In this document: one piece after another, positions 45,146 through 55,344 of the stretch | Position numbering within the stretch: the first letter of the stretch is position 1 | Layout of the letters: the number at the start of each line of letters is the position of its first letter | From: Lachnospiraceae bacterium | Lineage (GTDB): Bacteria > Bacillota > Clostridia > Lachnospirales > Lachnospiraceae | DNA: 62,610 bases | Assembly (NCBI GenBank): GCA_024690205.1 | Contig: JAILCX010000029.1 | Span: forward strand, 1 to 62,610 | Direction: 5' to 3' | Notes under the pieces: model-generated | What the model saw: only the letters and a program-made list of their open reading frames with translations | Told to the model about the DNA's origin: nothing | Database searches by the model: none | Translations under genes and position numbers: made by a program

Positions 45146-46570
45146 TTATAAGATTACCGAAATAAGCTTTGAAATGTAAAAGAGGATACCGCTTAAGTCT
45201 TCCTGCCATATGCGGTGTTTTCTTCTTTCGGGGCTTAGAAGATACCCCATAGTCTCGTCGCCCTTTTTTATTCGGACGGTAAGCGCAGATACCGCACCGT
45301 GTGATGAAAGGGCTTTATATAATTCCGGATGATCTTCGGAAAGCTCATTGATGTCTTCAAAGAGTTTAAGATCATCTTCAAAAAGGTCCTTAAGATCACC
45401 GACATATTCTTTTATATCATTGTTTATTACATCCGTTGCATTTCCCTTGTCATCTATATAGTAAAGATCATTAAGGTGGTATTCATCCGAAAGAAGAGGC
45501 ATGACTGACTGAAGCTTATCGATCATATTATCGGATGAATCAAAAAGCGCTGATATCTCATGCATGATCGTAAACATTCCGCGTTTGACGAACTTTTTTA
45601 CGACTAGGTTTTCATGCTTATCCTTTTGATAAACGGTATATGTATTTCTTCCTCTGCTTTTTCCGTGATAAAGGAGCTTATCCATGATCTCAAAGATACT
45701 GTCATAATCCTTTGCGTCCTCCGGATAGGTTGCATTTCCGATGGTCGCGGTTATCAAAGGAGAACAATCATCAAGCTTGTAATTATATCTGAACACACGG
45801 GAATCCCCTGCATACATCCGGTCAAAGAAAGAAAGCCTTTCTTTAAAATCTATATCTTCAAGATCTATGATCAGAAGTTCATCTCCGCCGAAACGGCCGG
45901 CTATTCCGCGTTCACCCAAATGATCGCAGAGTCTTTTTGAAACATCCGTTAAGATCTTATCGCCAGAGCGGTGTCCGTATGTATCGTTTATGAATTTAAA
46001 GTTATCGATATCGAGAATGGAAAATGAAAAAGGGATGTTGTTTTCGATGAGGTTACGGGCAAATTCAAGCGCATAGGCACGGTTTACAAGGCCCGTTGTA
46101 GGATCGAGAAGATCCTCAAGTCCGTTATCATCAAGAACCTTATCAAAGAACTTATACCTGCGGAGCCTTTGAACATCATAAAGGATCTGGGTATATTCGG
46201 AGAGGGTCTTTTTGTTTATCGCATTGGTGATATCCATAAAGCTTCCGACAAGTCCCACGACCTTGCCGTTTTTGAAGACGGGAGATTTGGAAGCTATGAT
46301 ATCTCTTTCAACGCCTGCTACCATGCATTTTCCGTGAACCTTGTATGTGCTTTCGCCCTTAAGTACGCGAAGCTCATCCTGTTTAAAAGGCTCCTCGTCG
46401 TTATGCCAGCCCATATCCTCGTCAGTCTTTCCTATAAGGACGTCTGCGCTCTTGAATCCGTAATAATCAAGGAACGATTTGTTCACACCCAAAAACCTGC
46501 GGTTTTCATCCTTCCAGAAGACGCAGTCCTGAGCAATATCTATTATTTTATCAAATAATTCTTTATCCAT
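45146..46570 (-). CDS. PAS-GGDEF diguanylate cyclase
   Basis: 474 residues. An N-terminal PAS domain (about 1-115, FDKIIDIAQDCVFWKDENRRF to GLVGSFMDITN) is followed by a GGDEF domain with the active-site form RFGGDELLII and DIDNFKFINDTYGH. A C-terminal GAF-like region (about 330-474) ends it. The fifth residue of the motif is Leu; the two acidic metal ligands remain, so activity is likely. No RxxD inhibition site is seen just before the motif. Cytosolic. GGAGG precedes the ATG. It is divergent from the hydrogenase-like kinase across 108 bases and may share its signal. Confidence 0.92.
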   Translation of the reverse strand: MDKELFDKIIDIAQDCVFWKDENRRFLGVNKSFLDYYGFKSADVLIGKTDEDMGWHNDEEPFKQDELRVLKGESTYKVHGKCMVAGVERDIIASKSPVFKNGKVVGLVGSFMDITNAINKKTLSEYTQILYDVQRLRRYKFFDKVLDDNGLEDLLDPTTGLVNRAYALEFARNLIENNIPFSFSILDIDNFKFINDTYGHRSGDKILTDVSKRLCDHLGERGIAGRFGGDELLIIDLEDIDFKERLSFFDRMYAGDSRVFRYNYKLDDCSPLITATIGNATYPEDAKDYDSIFEIMDKLLYHGKSRGRNTYTVYQKDKHENLVVKKFVKRGMFTIMHEISALFDSSDNMIDKLQSVMPLLSDEYHLNDLYYIDDKGNATDVINNDIKEYVGDLKDLFEDDLKLFEDINELSEDHPELYKALSSHGAVSALTVRIKKGDETMGYLLSPERRKHRIWQEDLSGILFYISKLISVIL

Positions 46571-46587
46571 GGTCCCCTCCTTTTTTC

Positions 46588-46661
46588 CCCAAACGATATT
46601 ATATCATAATCCTAATCTTTCTTAGGACAAAATTGAAAAAAGCCCCTGTTTTTGCTATCAT
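46588..46661. promoter_or_regulatory. Divergent promoter region, PAS-GGDEF / hydrogenase-like kinase
   Basis: Minus strand: an extended -10, TGATATAAT, lies near 46597. Plus strand: TTGAAA (46633-46638), a 17-base spacer and TATCAT (46656-46661). Between them is an inverted repeat TCCTAA-TCTTTC-TTAGGA (46608-46625) that could bind a shared regulator. Confidence 0.5.
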
Positions 46662-46678
46662 TAAAGGAGTTTTAAAGG

Positions 46679-49600
46679 GTGGGGATCATGAAGAGCAAAA
46701 GCATCGTTTTTACAAATGATAATTGTATCGGATGTAATAAATGTATCAAGGTCTGCAGTGCGATAGGAGCCTGTGTTTCAAAGGAAGAAAACGGTAAGGC
46801 AAGGATCGATGTTGACGGCAGCAAATGCGTGGCATGCGGAAGCTGCATTGATGTGTGTGTTCATGGTGCCCGCGAATTTGAAGATGACACGTTTCGTTTC
46901 TTTAACGATCTAAAAAAGGGAGAAAACATCTCCTTATTGCTGGCCCCTGCATTTAAGGCAAATTACCCGGATGAGTACGAAAGTGTTCTGGGCGGATTAA
47001 AAAACTTAGGTGTCAACAGGATAATCAGTGTATCGTTCGGTGCTGACATAACGACCTGGGGATACCTTAACTACATAGAAAAATACAATTTCCTAGGCGG
47101 GATATCACAGCCCTGCCCGGCACTTGTTTCATATATCGAAAGATATCTTCCGGAGCTTCTTCCAAAGCTCTTTCCTGTTCAGAGCCCTCTTATGTGCGCA
47201 GCAGTATATGCACGTAAGAAGATGGGGATAAAGGACAGGTTCGCATTCATAAGTCCATGTATAGCTAAAAAACTCGAGATCGAAGATCCTCATAATGAGG
47301 GTCTGGTCCAGTATAATGTGACTTTTGAACATCTGATGAAATATGTTCATGAAAACGATATCAAAGGGCCTTCGATACACTCTGATATAGAGTACGGCCT
47401 CGGTTCTTTTTACCCGACTCCGGGAGGACTTGCCGAGAACGTTAAATGGTTCCTTGGAGATGATGTTTATATCCGCCAGATAGAAGGTGAAAGGCATCTT
47501 TATGAATGGTTGCATCTTAACGAGGACAGGATCAAGAACGATAAGACACCGTTCCTTTTTATCGATGCATTAAACTGCGAAAAAGGATGCATCTGCGGAA
47601 CTGCCGTTAATCAGGAAAAATCAAAGACGGATGATGCGCTTTATTCTCTTTTGGATATACGTGAAGGATCAAAGAAGAATAAAAGCGGTGATGCATGGTC
47701 AAGACCTGATTCTCCGAAGGAGAGGCTTAAGAGCTTTAACGAGCAGTTTAAGGACCTTGATCTTAATGATTATCTGAGGGGTTATACGGACAGGTCTGCC
47801 GAATGTTTATACGAGATCCCCGAAGGCGAAGAGCTTGAAAAGATATATCTTGGCATGAACAAGTTCACCGAGGAGTCAAGACATATTGACTGTACATGCT
47901 GCGGATACGAAAACTGTCATCAGATGGCGACTGCCATATATAACGGCTTTAACCATAAGGAAAACTGTATCTACTATGAAAAGATGATGGTACAGGAACT
48001 TGAGGTTAAAAAAGCCATAGCCGATGAGGCAACAAAGGCCAAAAGCTCATTCCTTGCAAACATGTCCCACGAGATAAGGACGCCCATTAATGCAGTTTTG
48101 GGAATGAATGAAATGGTATTAAGGGAATGTGAAGATCCCAATATCGTTGCATATTCCGAGAGCATAAGAAGTGCGGGCAATACACTGCTCGGACTTGTTA
48201 ACAACATACTTGATTTTTCAAAGATCGAAGCCGGAAAGATGGAAATATCGCCTGTTGAATATGATATTTCTTCGGTTATAAACGATCTTGTGAACATGGT
48301 ACAGACCAGGGCTGACGATAAGGGGCTTCTTATAAAGCTTGACCTTGATCCGCATATTCCAAAGGCCCTTTTCGGTGACGAGATTAGGATAAAACAGATC
48401 ATCACGAATATATTGACAAATGCCGTCAAGTACACGGAAAAGGGTTCCGTTTCATTAAAAATGGCATATGAGAAGTATCCGGATGACGATAGTTATGTAA
48501 ACCTTATCGTCGAAGTTGAAGATACGGGTATAGGTATAAAGCCGGAAGATATTTCAAAGCTCTTTGAGCAGTTTGACCGTATAGAAGAAAAGAGGAACCG
48601 TAACATTGAAGGTACGGGCCTTGGAATGAACATCACCCAGAAGCTTCTTGAACTTATGGGATCAACGCTTGAGGTTGAAAGCACATATGGCGAAGGATCA
48701 AAATTCTCATTTGTTCTTAAGCAGAAGGTCATAAGGTGGGAAGAGCTCGGAGACTATGAGTCTGCTTACCGTAGCTTTATAGGAAGCAGGAAAAAGAGTA
48801 AGGAAAAGTTTACCGCGCCCGATGCAAATGTTCTGGTCATTGATGATAACCCCATGAACCTTATGGTGTTTAAGAGCCTTTTAAAGCGCACGAACATCAA
48901 TGTGGATATCGCAAACAGCGGTGATGAAGGACTTACCCTTGCATATGATAAAAAATACGACATCATATTCTTTGACCATATGATGCCCGAAAAGGACGGC
49001 ATAGAAACCCTTCATGAACTCCGCGCGGATAAAAAGAATCCGAACCTTGAAACAGTTGCGGTATGTCTTACGGCAAACGCAATCTCGGGAGCCAGGAATT
49101 ATTACTTAAGCAACGGATTTGATGATTATCTTACAAAGCCCATTGACTCCGATAAACTTGAGAATCTGCTTATCGGATTTCTCCCGCCTCAAAAGGTCGT
49201 CATGGTAAAAGGTGAAAGCGAAGAAAGTGATTCATCTTTGAATGTGATACCTGATGAATTAAAGGGACTTGATGAGTTTGAGATGATCGATGTAAAAGAA
49301 GGCCTTACTAACAGCGGATCACTTGATGCCTACATGCCTCTTTTAAAGATATTCTATGAGTCCATGGATGAAAAAGCATCCGAGATACAGGGCTTTTATG
49401 ATGAAGGTGATATAAAGAACTATACGATAAAGGTACATGCCTTAAAGAGCTCTGCCCGGATCATTGGTGCGGCGGAATTTGCCAAGCTGGCGCAGTCACT
49501 TGAAGATGCGGGAAAAGCTGAAGATGCCGATTATATCAAAGAATACCATGATGCGTTCATGGATGAGCTTAAAAGGTTTAAGGATCCTTTGGCAGCAATG

Positions 49601-49846
49601 TTTGATAAAGGGTCTGATGAAGACAAACCGGAAGCCGATACGTCGTTGATGGAAGAAGTGTATGAAGAGATAAGATCTGCCGCGGAAGATTTTGACTGTG
49701 ACAGACTTGAAGGCGTGTTTAACGAGATGGAAAATTACGGGATACCGTCATCCGAAAAAGAATTATTCAACAAGCTTAAGGAAGCAGCAGGCAATTTTGA
49801 TTATGATGCGATACTTGAGCTTTTATCACACAGACAGTGTATATAA
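46679..49846 (+). CDS. [FeFe]-hydrogenase-like sensor hybrid histidine kinase (HisKA-REC-HPt)
   Basis: 1055 residues, no membrane span. Order: two 4Fe-4S ferredoxin motifs (from C16, CIGCNKCIKVC and CVACGSCIDVC); an [FeFe]-hydrogenase large-subunit-like domain (about 75-320); a CCG Fe-S domain (C405, C408, C413, C427); a coiled linker; HisKA with H464; HATPase; receiver with D766; HPt with H920. H-cluster loops are altered: TSCCPxW becomes SQPCPAL (C146), MPCxxK becomes SPCIAK (C194), and the third reads LNCEKGCICG (C300, C304). All four cluster cysteines remain, while the proton-relay Cys is replaced by Pro, pointing to sensing rather than turnover. Start GTG at 46679 fits AAAGGAG; ATG at 46688 is possible. 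Confidence 0.88.
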   Translation: MGIMKSKSIVFTNDNCIGCNKCIKVCSAIGACVSKEENGKARIDVDGSKCVACGSCIDVCVHGAREFEDDTFRFFNDLKKGENISLLLAPAFKANYPDEYESVLGGLKNLGVNRIISVSFGADITTWGYLNYIEKYNFLGGISQPCPALVSYIERYLPELLPKLFPVQSPLMCAAVYARKKMGIKDRFAFISPCIAKKLEIEDPHNEGLVQYNVTFEHLMKYVHENDIKGPSIHSDIEYGLGSFYPTPGGLAENVKWFLGDDVYIRQIEGERHLYEWLHLNEDRIKNDKTPFLFIDALNCEKGCICGTAVNQEKSKTDDALYSLLDIREGSKKNKSGDAWSRPDSPKERLKSFNEQFKDLDLNDYLRGYTDRSAECLYEIPEGEELEKIYLGMNKFTEESRHIDCTCCGYENCHQMATAIYNGFNHKENCIYYEKMMVQELEVKKAIADEATKAKSSFLANMSHEIRTPINAVLGMNEMVLRECEDPNIVAYSESIRSAGNTLLGLVNNILDFSKIEAGKMEISPVEYDISSVINDLVNMVQTRADDKGLLIKLDLDPHIPKALFGDEIRIKQIITNILTNAVKYTEKGSVSLKMAYEKYPDDDSYVNLIVEVEDTGIGIKPEDISKLFEQFDRIEEKRNRNIEGTGLGMNITQKLLELMGSTLEVESTYGEGSKFSFVLKQKVIRWEELGDYESAYRSFIGSRKKSKEKFTAPDANVLVIDDNPMNLMVFKSLLKRTNINVDIANSGDEGLTLAYDKKYDIIFFDHMMPEKDGIETLHELRADKKNPNLETVAVCLTANAISGARNYYLSNGFDDYLTKPIDSDKLENLLIGFLPPQKVVMVKGESEESDSSLNVIPDELKGLDEFEMIDVKEGLTNSGSLDAYMPLLKIFYESMDEKASEIQGFYDEGDIKNYTIKVHALKSSARIIGAAEFAKLAQSLEDAGKAEDADYIKEYHDAFMDELKRFKDPLAAMFDKGSDEDKPEADTSLMEEVYEEIRSAAEDFDCDRLEGVFNEMENYGIPSSEKELFNKLKEAAGNFDYDAILELLSHRQCI

Positions 49847-49860
49847 GAAAGGGAATTTGA

Positions 49861-51912
49861 ATGGACAAGATCAGATTACATCGGTTCATTATCCTTATGA
49901 TAACGATCGCGGCTGTAGGTCTTATCGTTGACAGCATCGAAGAGGGCTGGGAGTTCTGGGTGATCCCCATCCTTGTAGGCGGAACGATAGGAATGTGGGT
50001 GCTGCATTTTGGCCAGTACACTACGCGTATAATAAGGGCAGCCATCTATCTTGGATTTGCCATATTCCTTGCGCTCTTTCACGGAGTGCACGAAAGCAGC
50101 TTCAATGACATATGCTCCGTCATTTCATTGATGCTCGTTCTTTTTGCTTTATATGACAGGATCTATGTTCTTAATATCATACTGATCGAATATGTATTCC
50201 TGGTAGTGATAGATTTTATCTTTGTAATAGACCCGAGGAGTGTTTTCCTTGACGCGCTTTCGGTTTCGCGTTTTGTTCTCCAACTCGCTATCGTTTTTTC
50301 CATTTACCTTATATGCAGGATCAGCGTTATAAACAGACAGGAACAGATAGAGACGCTTGTTAAAAAGACTGAAGACATGGAATCAAACGATCGGGATATG
50401 GAAGATTTTTTGTCGAACATATCGCATGAACTTCGTACTCCCGTAAATGTTGTAAACGGAATGTCCGAGCTCCTTATAAAAAAAGATGTCGGGGCCGAGG
50501 CATATTCCATCAAAAATGCCGGAATAAGGCTTGCTTATCAGATAGAAGACGTACAGGATTATACGGAATGTAAAAGAGACAAGGTCATTCTTGAAGAAGA
50601 AGATTACATGAGTACTTCTTTGATAAATGACGTTTTGACATCCTTCCGTGCAAACGAATACGTAAAGGATCTTGAACTTGTGGTAGACCTTTCACCCGAG
50701 GTTCCCTCGATGATGAGAGGAGATATCAAAAAACTTCACAAGATATTCAGGCATCTTTTGGAAAATGCGGTCAAGTTTACAAAGCGCGGCGGTATCTATG
50801 TCAGGATGTATTCGGAAAAGACAGATTACGGTGTAAACCTTTGCATAGAGATGTCTGATACCGGTATAGGAATGGATTCAAAAGCGCTTGAGTCAATTTC
50901 GCAGGGAATGTACCAGGCCAACAAAAAACGTAACAGAAGCTCGGGTGGTATAGGGCTCGGATTATTCGTTGTATATGGATTTGCACATGTTATGGGTGGC
51001 TTTGTAAAGATCGAAAGCCAGAAAGGAACGGGAACCACGGTACGTGTTACTGTTCCTCAAAAAGTGGTTAATTCAGAGCCCTGTCTTTTACTTTCAAATA
51101 CGTTTGACGGAAATGTTCTGTTCCATGTAAGGTCTGATAAATATACTACACCGAAGATTAGGGACTTCCACCGCCATATGGCATCAAACCTCGCATCGGG
51201 ATTGCATGTTCCGTTGTATTCAGCCGAAAACGTTAAGGATATTGAACGTCTCATGGATAAGATGAACGTGACATATATATTTATGGGACAGGAAGAGTAT
51301 GAGGAAAATCCGGAATACTTTGACGAACTGAGCAAGGGAGATATCGTTCTTGCCGTTTCGGCAGGAGCGGGATTTAAACCCAATAACGGCAGCAGGGTTA
51401 TGGTGATGCAAAAGCCTCTTTACGGTTATCCGATCGTCAAGATATTAAACGAAGGGCTTGAAGCAAGATATATAGAGTTTTCAGACAGCTATGAGATCCC
51501 GGAATTTAACGGCGTGAGAGCATTAGTTGTTGATGATGAGCCTATGAACCTTGTTGTAGCAACAGGCCTTTTTAAAGATTACAAAATGGAGATCGATACG
51601 GCGCTTAGCGGCCAGGAGGCTATCGATAAATTCAGGGAAAACGAATATGATATCGTGTTCATGGATCATATGATGCCCGAGATGGACGGCGTAGAAGCAA
51701 TGAAACTTTTAAGGAAAGCAGCAAAGGAGATCGGCAGGGAAACCTTTGTCGTTGCTCTTACTGCAAATGCGGTTTCAGGTGCCAGGGAAATGTTTATTAA
51801 AGAAGGCTTTGACGGCTTTATAGCAAAGCCTATTAATACTCCGGATTTAGAAAGAGTGATGTTAAAGCTCTTTCCGAGGAACACTGTAAAGAGGGAAGGT
51901 GAAACGGCATGA
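49861..51912 (+). CDS. Membrane hybrid histidine kinase (HisKA-REC)
   Basis: 683 residues. About six hydrophobic helices (residues 8-160) form an unrecognised membrane sensor. HisKA follows with H189 in ISHELRTP, then HATPase (HLLENAVKFT, DTGIGM, GGIGLGL), a divergent middle region that may be a degenerate receiver (about 395-540), and a C-terminal receiver (VDDEPMNL, phospho-acceptor D602 in FMDHMMPEMDG, lysine in FIAKPI). It lacks an HPt domain, unlike its two neighbours, which may supply one. It overlaps the next kinase by 4 bases (ATGA). Confidence 0.92.
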   Translation: MDKIRLHRFIILMITIAAVGLIVDSIEEGWEFWVIPILVGGTIGMWVLHFGQYTTRIIRAAIYLGFAIFLALFHGVHESSFNDICSVISLMLVLFALYDRIYVLNIILIEYVFLVVIDFIFVIDPRSVFLDALSVSRFVLQLAIVFSIYLICRISVINRQEQIETLVKKTEDMESNDRDMEDFLSNISHELRTPVNVVNGMSELLIKKDVGAEAYSIKNAGIRLAYQIEDVQDYTECKRDKVILEEEDYMSTSLINDVLTSFRANEYVKDLELVVDLSPEVPSMMRGDIKKLHKIFRHLLENAVKFTKRGGIYVRMYSEKTDYGVNLCIEMSDTGIGMDSKALESISQGMYQANKKRNRSSGGIGLGLFVVYGFAHVMGGFVKIESQKGTGTTVRVTVPQKVVNSEPCLLLSNTFDGNVLFHVRSDKYTTPKIRDFHRHMASNLASGLHVPLYSAENVKDIERLMDKMNVTYIFMGQEEYEENPEYFDELSKGDIVLAVSAGAGFKPNNGSRVMVMQKPLYGYPIVKILNEGLEARYIEFSDSYEIPEFNGVRALVVDDEPMNLVVATGLFKDYKMEIDTALSGQEAIDKFRENEYDIVFMDHMMPEMDGVEAMKLLRKAAKEIGRETFVVALTANAVSGAREMFIKEGFDGFIAKPINTPDLERVMLKLFPRNTVKREGETA

Positions 51913-54900
51913 AAAAGATCATAAACGATTTTATCTTTGCAGTGCGCGATCCCGAAAGGGATTTCATTGAAAAAGTGTTCCTTATCTACACTTTTGTTTC
52001 CGAGATAGCTATATTCATGGCTTTCCTGTTCAATATCATCTTCTGGGATAACAAGTACAAGATGATGACCATCGTCCTTGCCCTGGTGGGAAGTCCTGTG
52101 CTGACTGTTTACGGCTTATACAAAAACAGGATCAGGATAGTATCGATGATCATCGTAAATACGATGGTATTTGTCATAATTCCTGCGCTTTTCTTCCTCG
52201 GAGGCGGCGTAGAAGGCGGTGGTGTCCTTTGGGCCATCTTTGCTTTTATGTATGTCGGACTTGTGCTTAACGGCAAGTGGAGAAAAGTATATATCACGAT
52301 ACTTGTAATGATATGCGGCGGGTGCTTTTGTTTTGAGTATTACTATCCCGAATTGATATTCCAGCATAACCGCGAGATGTTCTATATCGATGCATTGTTT
52401 TCTCTAATCCTTATAGGACTTGCCTGTTTTGTCATGGTGTGGATACAGAACCGTCTCCTTAATGCCGAAAACGAACGTGCAAAAAAAGAAACGGAAAGAG
52501 CAGAGGAACTCACCCGTTCACAGAACAGATTCTTCTCAAGCATGTCTCATGAGATACGTACACCCATTAATTCGATCCTGGGTCTTAATGAACTTATCTT
52601 AAGAGACCAAAGTGCCTCCGATGAGATATTAACGGATGCAACAGGTATCCAGGGTGCAGGTAAGATGCTCCTTGCGCTTATTAACGATATACTCGACTTT
52701 TCGAAGATCGAAGCCGGCAGTATGGATATCGTGCCGGTCGATTATAATGTCGGTGATCTGATGTCCGAAGTCGTCAACATGATCTGGTTGCGGGCAAAGG
52801 ACAAAGGACTTAACTTTAATGTCAGTATCGATCCCGATGTTCCGTCAGTTCTTTACGGAGATGAGGTAAGGATCAAGCAGATCATAATCAACCTTTTAAA
52901 CAACGCCGTTAAATACACCCAAGAAGGAACGGTTGAGCTTCATATGGAAAGCGAAGATGCCGGAGAAGGAACGGTCATGCTCCGTATAACCATATCCGAT
53001 ACCGGAATGGGTATCAAAAAAGAAGCACTTCCTTACCTATTTGATGCGTTTAAGAGGGTGGATGAAGAAAAGAACAGACATATCGAAGGAACCGGCCTCG
53101 GTTTGAGTATCGTTAAGCAGATAGTCGGGCTCATGGGAGGAAATATCTCCGTTAACAGTATCTACGGAGAAGGTTCGATGTTCACCGTTGATCTTAAGCA
53201 GGGTATTACGGATCATACAAAGATCGGTGACCTTAACATACACAGTCATAAGAACATAAAAAGAGACAATTACGAAAGCAGTTTTAAAGCTCCCGAGGCA
53301 AGGATACTTATCGTTGATGACAACGAAATGAATCTTGAGGTTGAAAGCAAACTTCTTGCTGATACCGAGATGGTCATAGACAAAGCCTTAAGCGGAAGGG
53401 CAGCTTTGGATATGACATTGGTAAATCACTACGATGCGATACTCATGGATCACCTCATGCCTGAAATGGATGGTATCGAGTGTCTTTCATGTATAAGGAA
53501 CCAGTCAGGCGGACTTAACAGGACAACGCCTATTGTAGTCCTTACAGCAAATGCCGGAAGTGCAAACAGGGATCTTTATAACAGGGCCGGATTTGACGGA
53601 TATCTGGTCAAGCCGGTTTCCGGTGAAACTCTTGAAGAGCTGCTTTTGCGGTATATACCCAACGAAAAACTCGTCATCAAAGAAAACAGGATGCACGAGA
53701 CAAATCAGGGTATCAGCACCGCCCAAGGCTACAGGGGCAAAGTTCCCGTTATCATCACGGCATCGAGTGTCTGCGACCTGCCTGAGTCTATTACCAGAAA
53801 TATCAACATACCGATCCTTCCTTTTGTCATTCAGACGGAAGAAGGTGTGTTTAAGGACGGCTTGCAGATAGGGGCTGATGAACTCATAAGATACATCAAC
53901 TCCGGAAGGGAAGCTGTATCTTCCGCGCCGGATGAATCGGCATATGCAGACTTCTTTGCACATGCGCTAAAAAGAGCCCATCACCTTATTCACATTGCTC
54001 TTACGAACAGCATGAGTAAGGATTATGAAAGAGCATCCGAAGCGGCCAAGTCATTTGACAATGTTACGGTCATAAACTCAGGCTGTGTTTCAAGTGCGGC
54101 CGGAATACTTGTTTTGATCGCGCAAAAACTCGTCCAGCAGAGTATTCCCGTCGAAGATATTGTTGCTGAACTTGAAGAAGTAAAACACAGGCTTAAATGC
54201 AGCTTCGTTGTCGATAAGACAGACTTTATGGCAAAGAAAGGACATATTTCTCCGTCGGTCCACAGGTTGGCAAGAGATCTGACTTTGCACCCCTGCCTTA
54301 CATTTAATGAGAACAGATCCGGTATCGGAGCCGTCTGGATGGGCAACAGAAAGCATGCTTACAAAAAATATATAGCCAAGGCTTTTCCGGTTGATATCAT
54401 ACCGGATTCCGATGTTGTATTTATCACATACGTGGATGTTCCCACCGAAACCCTTATGTGGATCAAGGAAGAGATTAGCAAGATCGCATATTTCGAGCAT
54501 GTCGTATTTGAACAGGCTTCAGCCGGAATATCTTCAAACTGCGGCCCCGGAACATTCGGTATCCTTTATCTTGTTAAAGGTAACAAATCTTATAATATCG
54601 GTTCATATGTAAACGATATGGAGATCGTTGATGAGGAAGAAGAAAACCATTATAACCATTACTACGATGAGCGGAATAATGAAAAAGTATTATCTTCATC
54701 AGGCGTCGCAAACGGAAAAGAATCTGCCGGAGAAATAAAGTGGTATGAAAAGATCGAAGGTATCGACCCGGCTGTTGCGATAAAAAACAGCGGTTCGGAA
54801 CAGGCATTAAGATCCGTGCTTGAGATATTTCTTTCATCAATATACACAAAGTCATCAGAGCTTAATACATTCTATTCAAATGAAGACTGGGAAAACTATA

Positions 54901-55328
54901 CGATAAAGGTCCATGCCCTGAAAAGCTCGGCAAGGATCATAGGTGCGGTAGAACTCGGACAGATGGCACAAAAGCTAGAGGATGCCGGTAAAGAAGGAAA
55001 CAGCAAGTTTATTAAGGATAATCATCTGTCGTTTATGCTGGATTACCAGCAGTATAAGGACTTTATTTCAAAAGGCCTTAACGACAAAGAAGATGAGGAA
55101 GAACCAAAGGATGAAGGCAAACCCGTTGCGGATGAAGCGCTTATGTCCGAGGTATACGAAGGATTGCGCGAAGCTGCAAAGGACATGGATTGCGACACGA
55201 TAGAACAGATAATAAAAGAACTTGAGGATTATCTTGTGCCTGACATAGAAAAGGAAAAATACGAACGTCTTTGTGCCCTTGCCGGTAACTTTGATTACGA
55301 AGGCATGCTTAAGGAACTCGGAGAATAG
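51909..55328 (+). CDS. Hybrid histidine kinase with internal DegV domain (HisKA-REC-DegV-HPt)
   Basis: 1139 residues. About six hydrophobic helices (20-185), coiled linker, HisKA with H214 in MSHEIRTP, HATPase, receiver with D514 in LMDHLMPEMDG. A full DegV-like domain of about 280 residues follows (613-895: ITASSVCDLPESI, LPFVIQTEEGVFKDGLQI, VINSGCVSSAAGILVL, NCGPGTFGILYLV), then HPt with H1002 in YTIKVHALKSSARIIGA. DegV domains bind fatty acids, so a lipid could affect phosphotransfer. The usual SSGxSG lipid loop is TNSMSK here, so binding is uncertain. The HPt is very close to that of the hydrogenase-like kinase, indicating duplication. I know of no described protein with this order. Confidence 0.88.
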   Translation: MKKIINDFIFAVRDPERDFIEKVFLIYTFVSEIAIFMAFLFNIIFWDNKYKMMTIVLALVGSPVLTVYGLYKNRIRIVSMIIVNTMVFVIIPALFFLGGGVEGGGVLWAIFAFMYVGLVLNGKWRKVYITILVMICGGCFCFEYYYPELIFQHNREMFYIDALFSLILIGLACFVMVWIQNRLLNAENERAKKETERAEELTRSQNRFFSSMSHEIRTPINSILGLNELILRDQSASDEILTDATGIQGAGKMLLALINDILDFSKIEAGSMDIVPVDYNVGDLMSEVVNMIWLRAKDKGLNFNVSIDPDVPSVLYGDEVRIKQIIINLLNNAVKYTQEGTVELHMESEDAGEGTVMLRITISDTGMGIKKEALPYLFDAFKRVDEEKNRHIEGTGLGLSIVKQIVGLMGGNISVNSIYGEGSMFTVDLKQGITDHTKIGDLNIHSHKNIKRDNYESSFKAPEARILIVDDNEMNLEVESKLLADTEMVIDKALSGRAALDMTLVNHYDAILMDHLMPEMDGIECLSCIRNQSGGLNRTTPIVVLTANAGSANRDLYNRAGFDGYLVKPVSGETLEELLLRYIPNEKLVIKENRMHETNQGISTAQGYRGKVPVIITASSVCDLPESITRNINIPILPFVIQTEEGVFKDGLQIGADELIRYINSGREAVSSAPDESAYADFFAHALKRAHHLIHIALTNSMSKDYERASEAAKSFDNVTVINSGCVSSAAGILVLIAQKLVQQSIPVEDIVAELEEVKHRLKCSFVVDKTDFMAKKGHISPSVHRLARDLTLHPCLTFNENRSGIGAVWMGNRKHAYKKYIAKAFPVDIIPDSDVVFITYVDVPTETLMWIKEEISKIAYFEHVVFEQASAGISSNCGPGTFGILYLVKGNKSYNIGSYVNDMEIVDEEEENHYNHYYDERNNEKVLSSSGVANGKESAGEIKWYEKIEGIDPAVAIKNSGSEQALRSVLEIFLSSIYTKSSELNTFYSNEDWENYTIKVHALKSSARIIGAVELGQMAQKLEDAGKEGNSKFIKDNHLSFMLDYQQYKDFISKGLNDKEDEEEPKDEGKPVADEALMSEVYEGLREAAKDMDCDTIEQIIKELEDYLVPDIEKEKYERLCALAGNFDYEGMLKELGE

Positions 55329-55344
55329 GTAAGGTGAACCTTTA

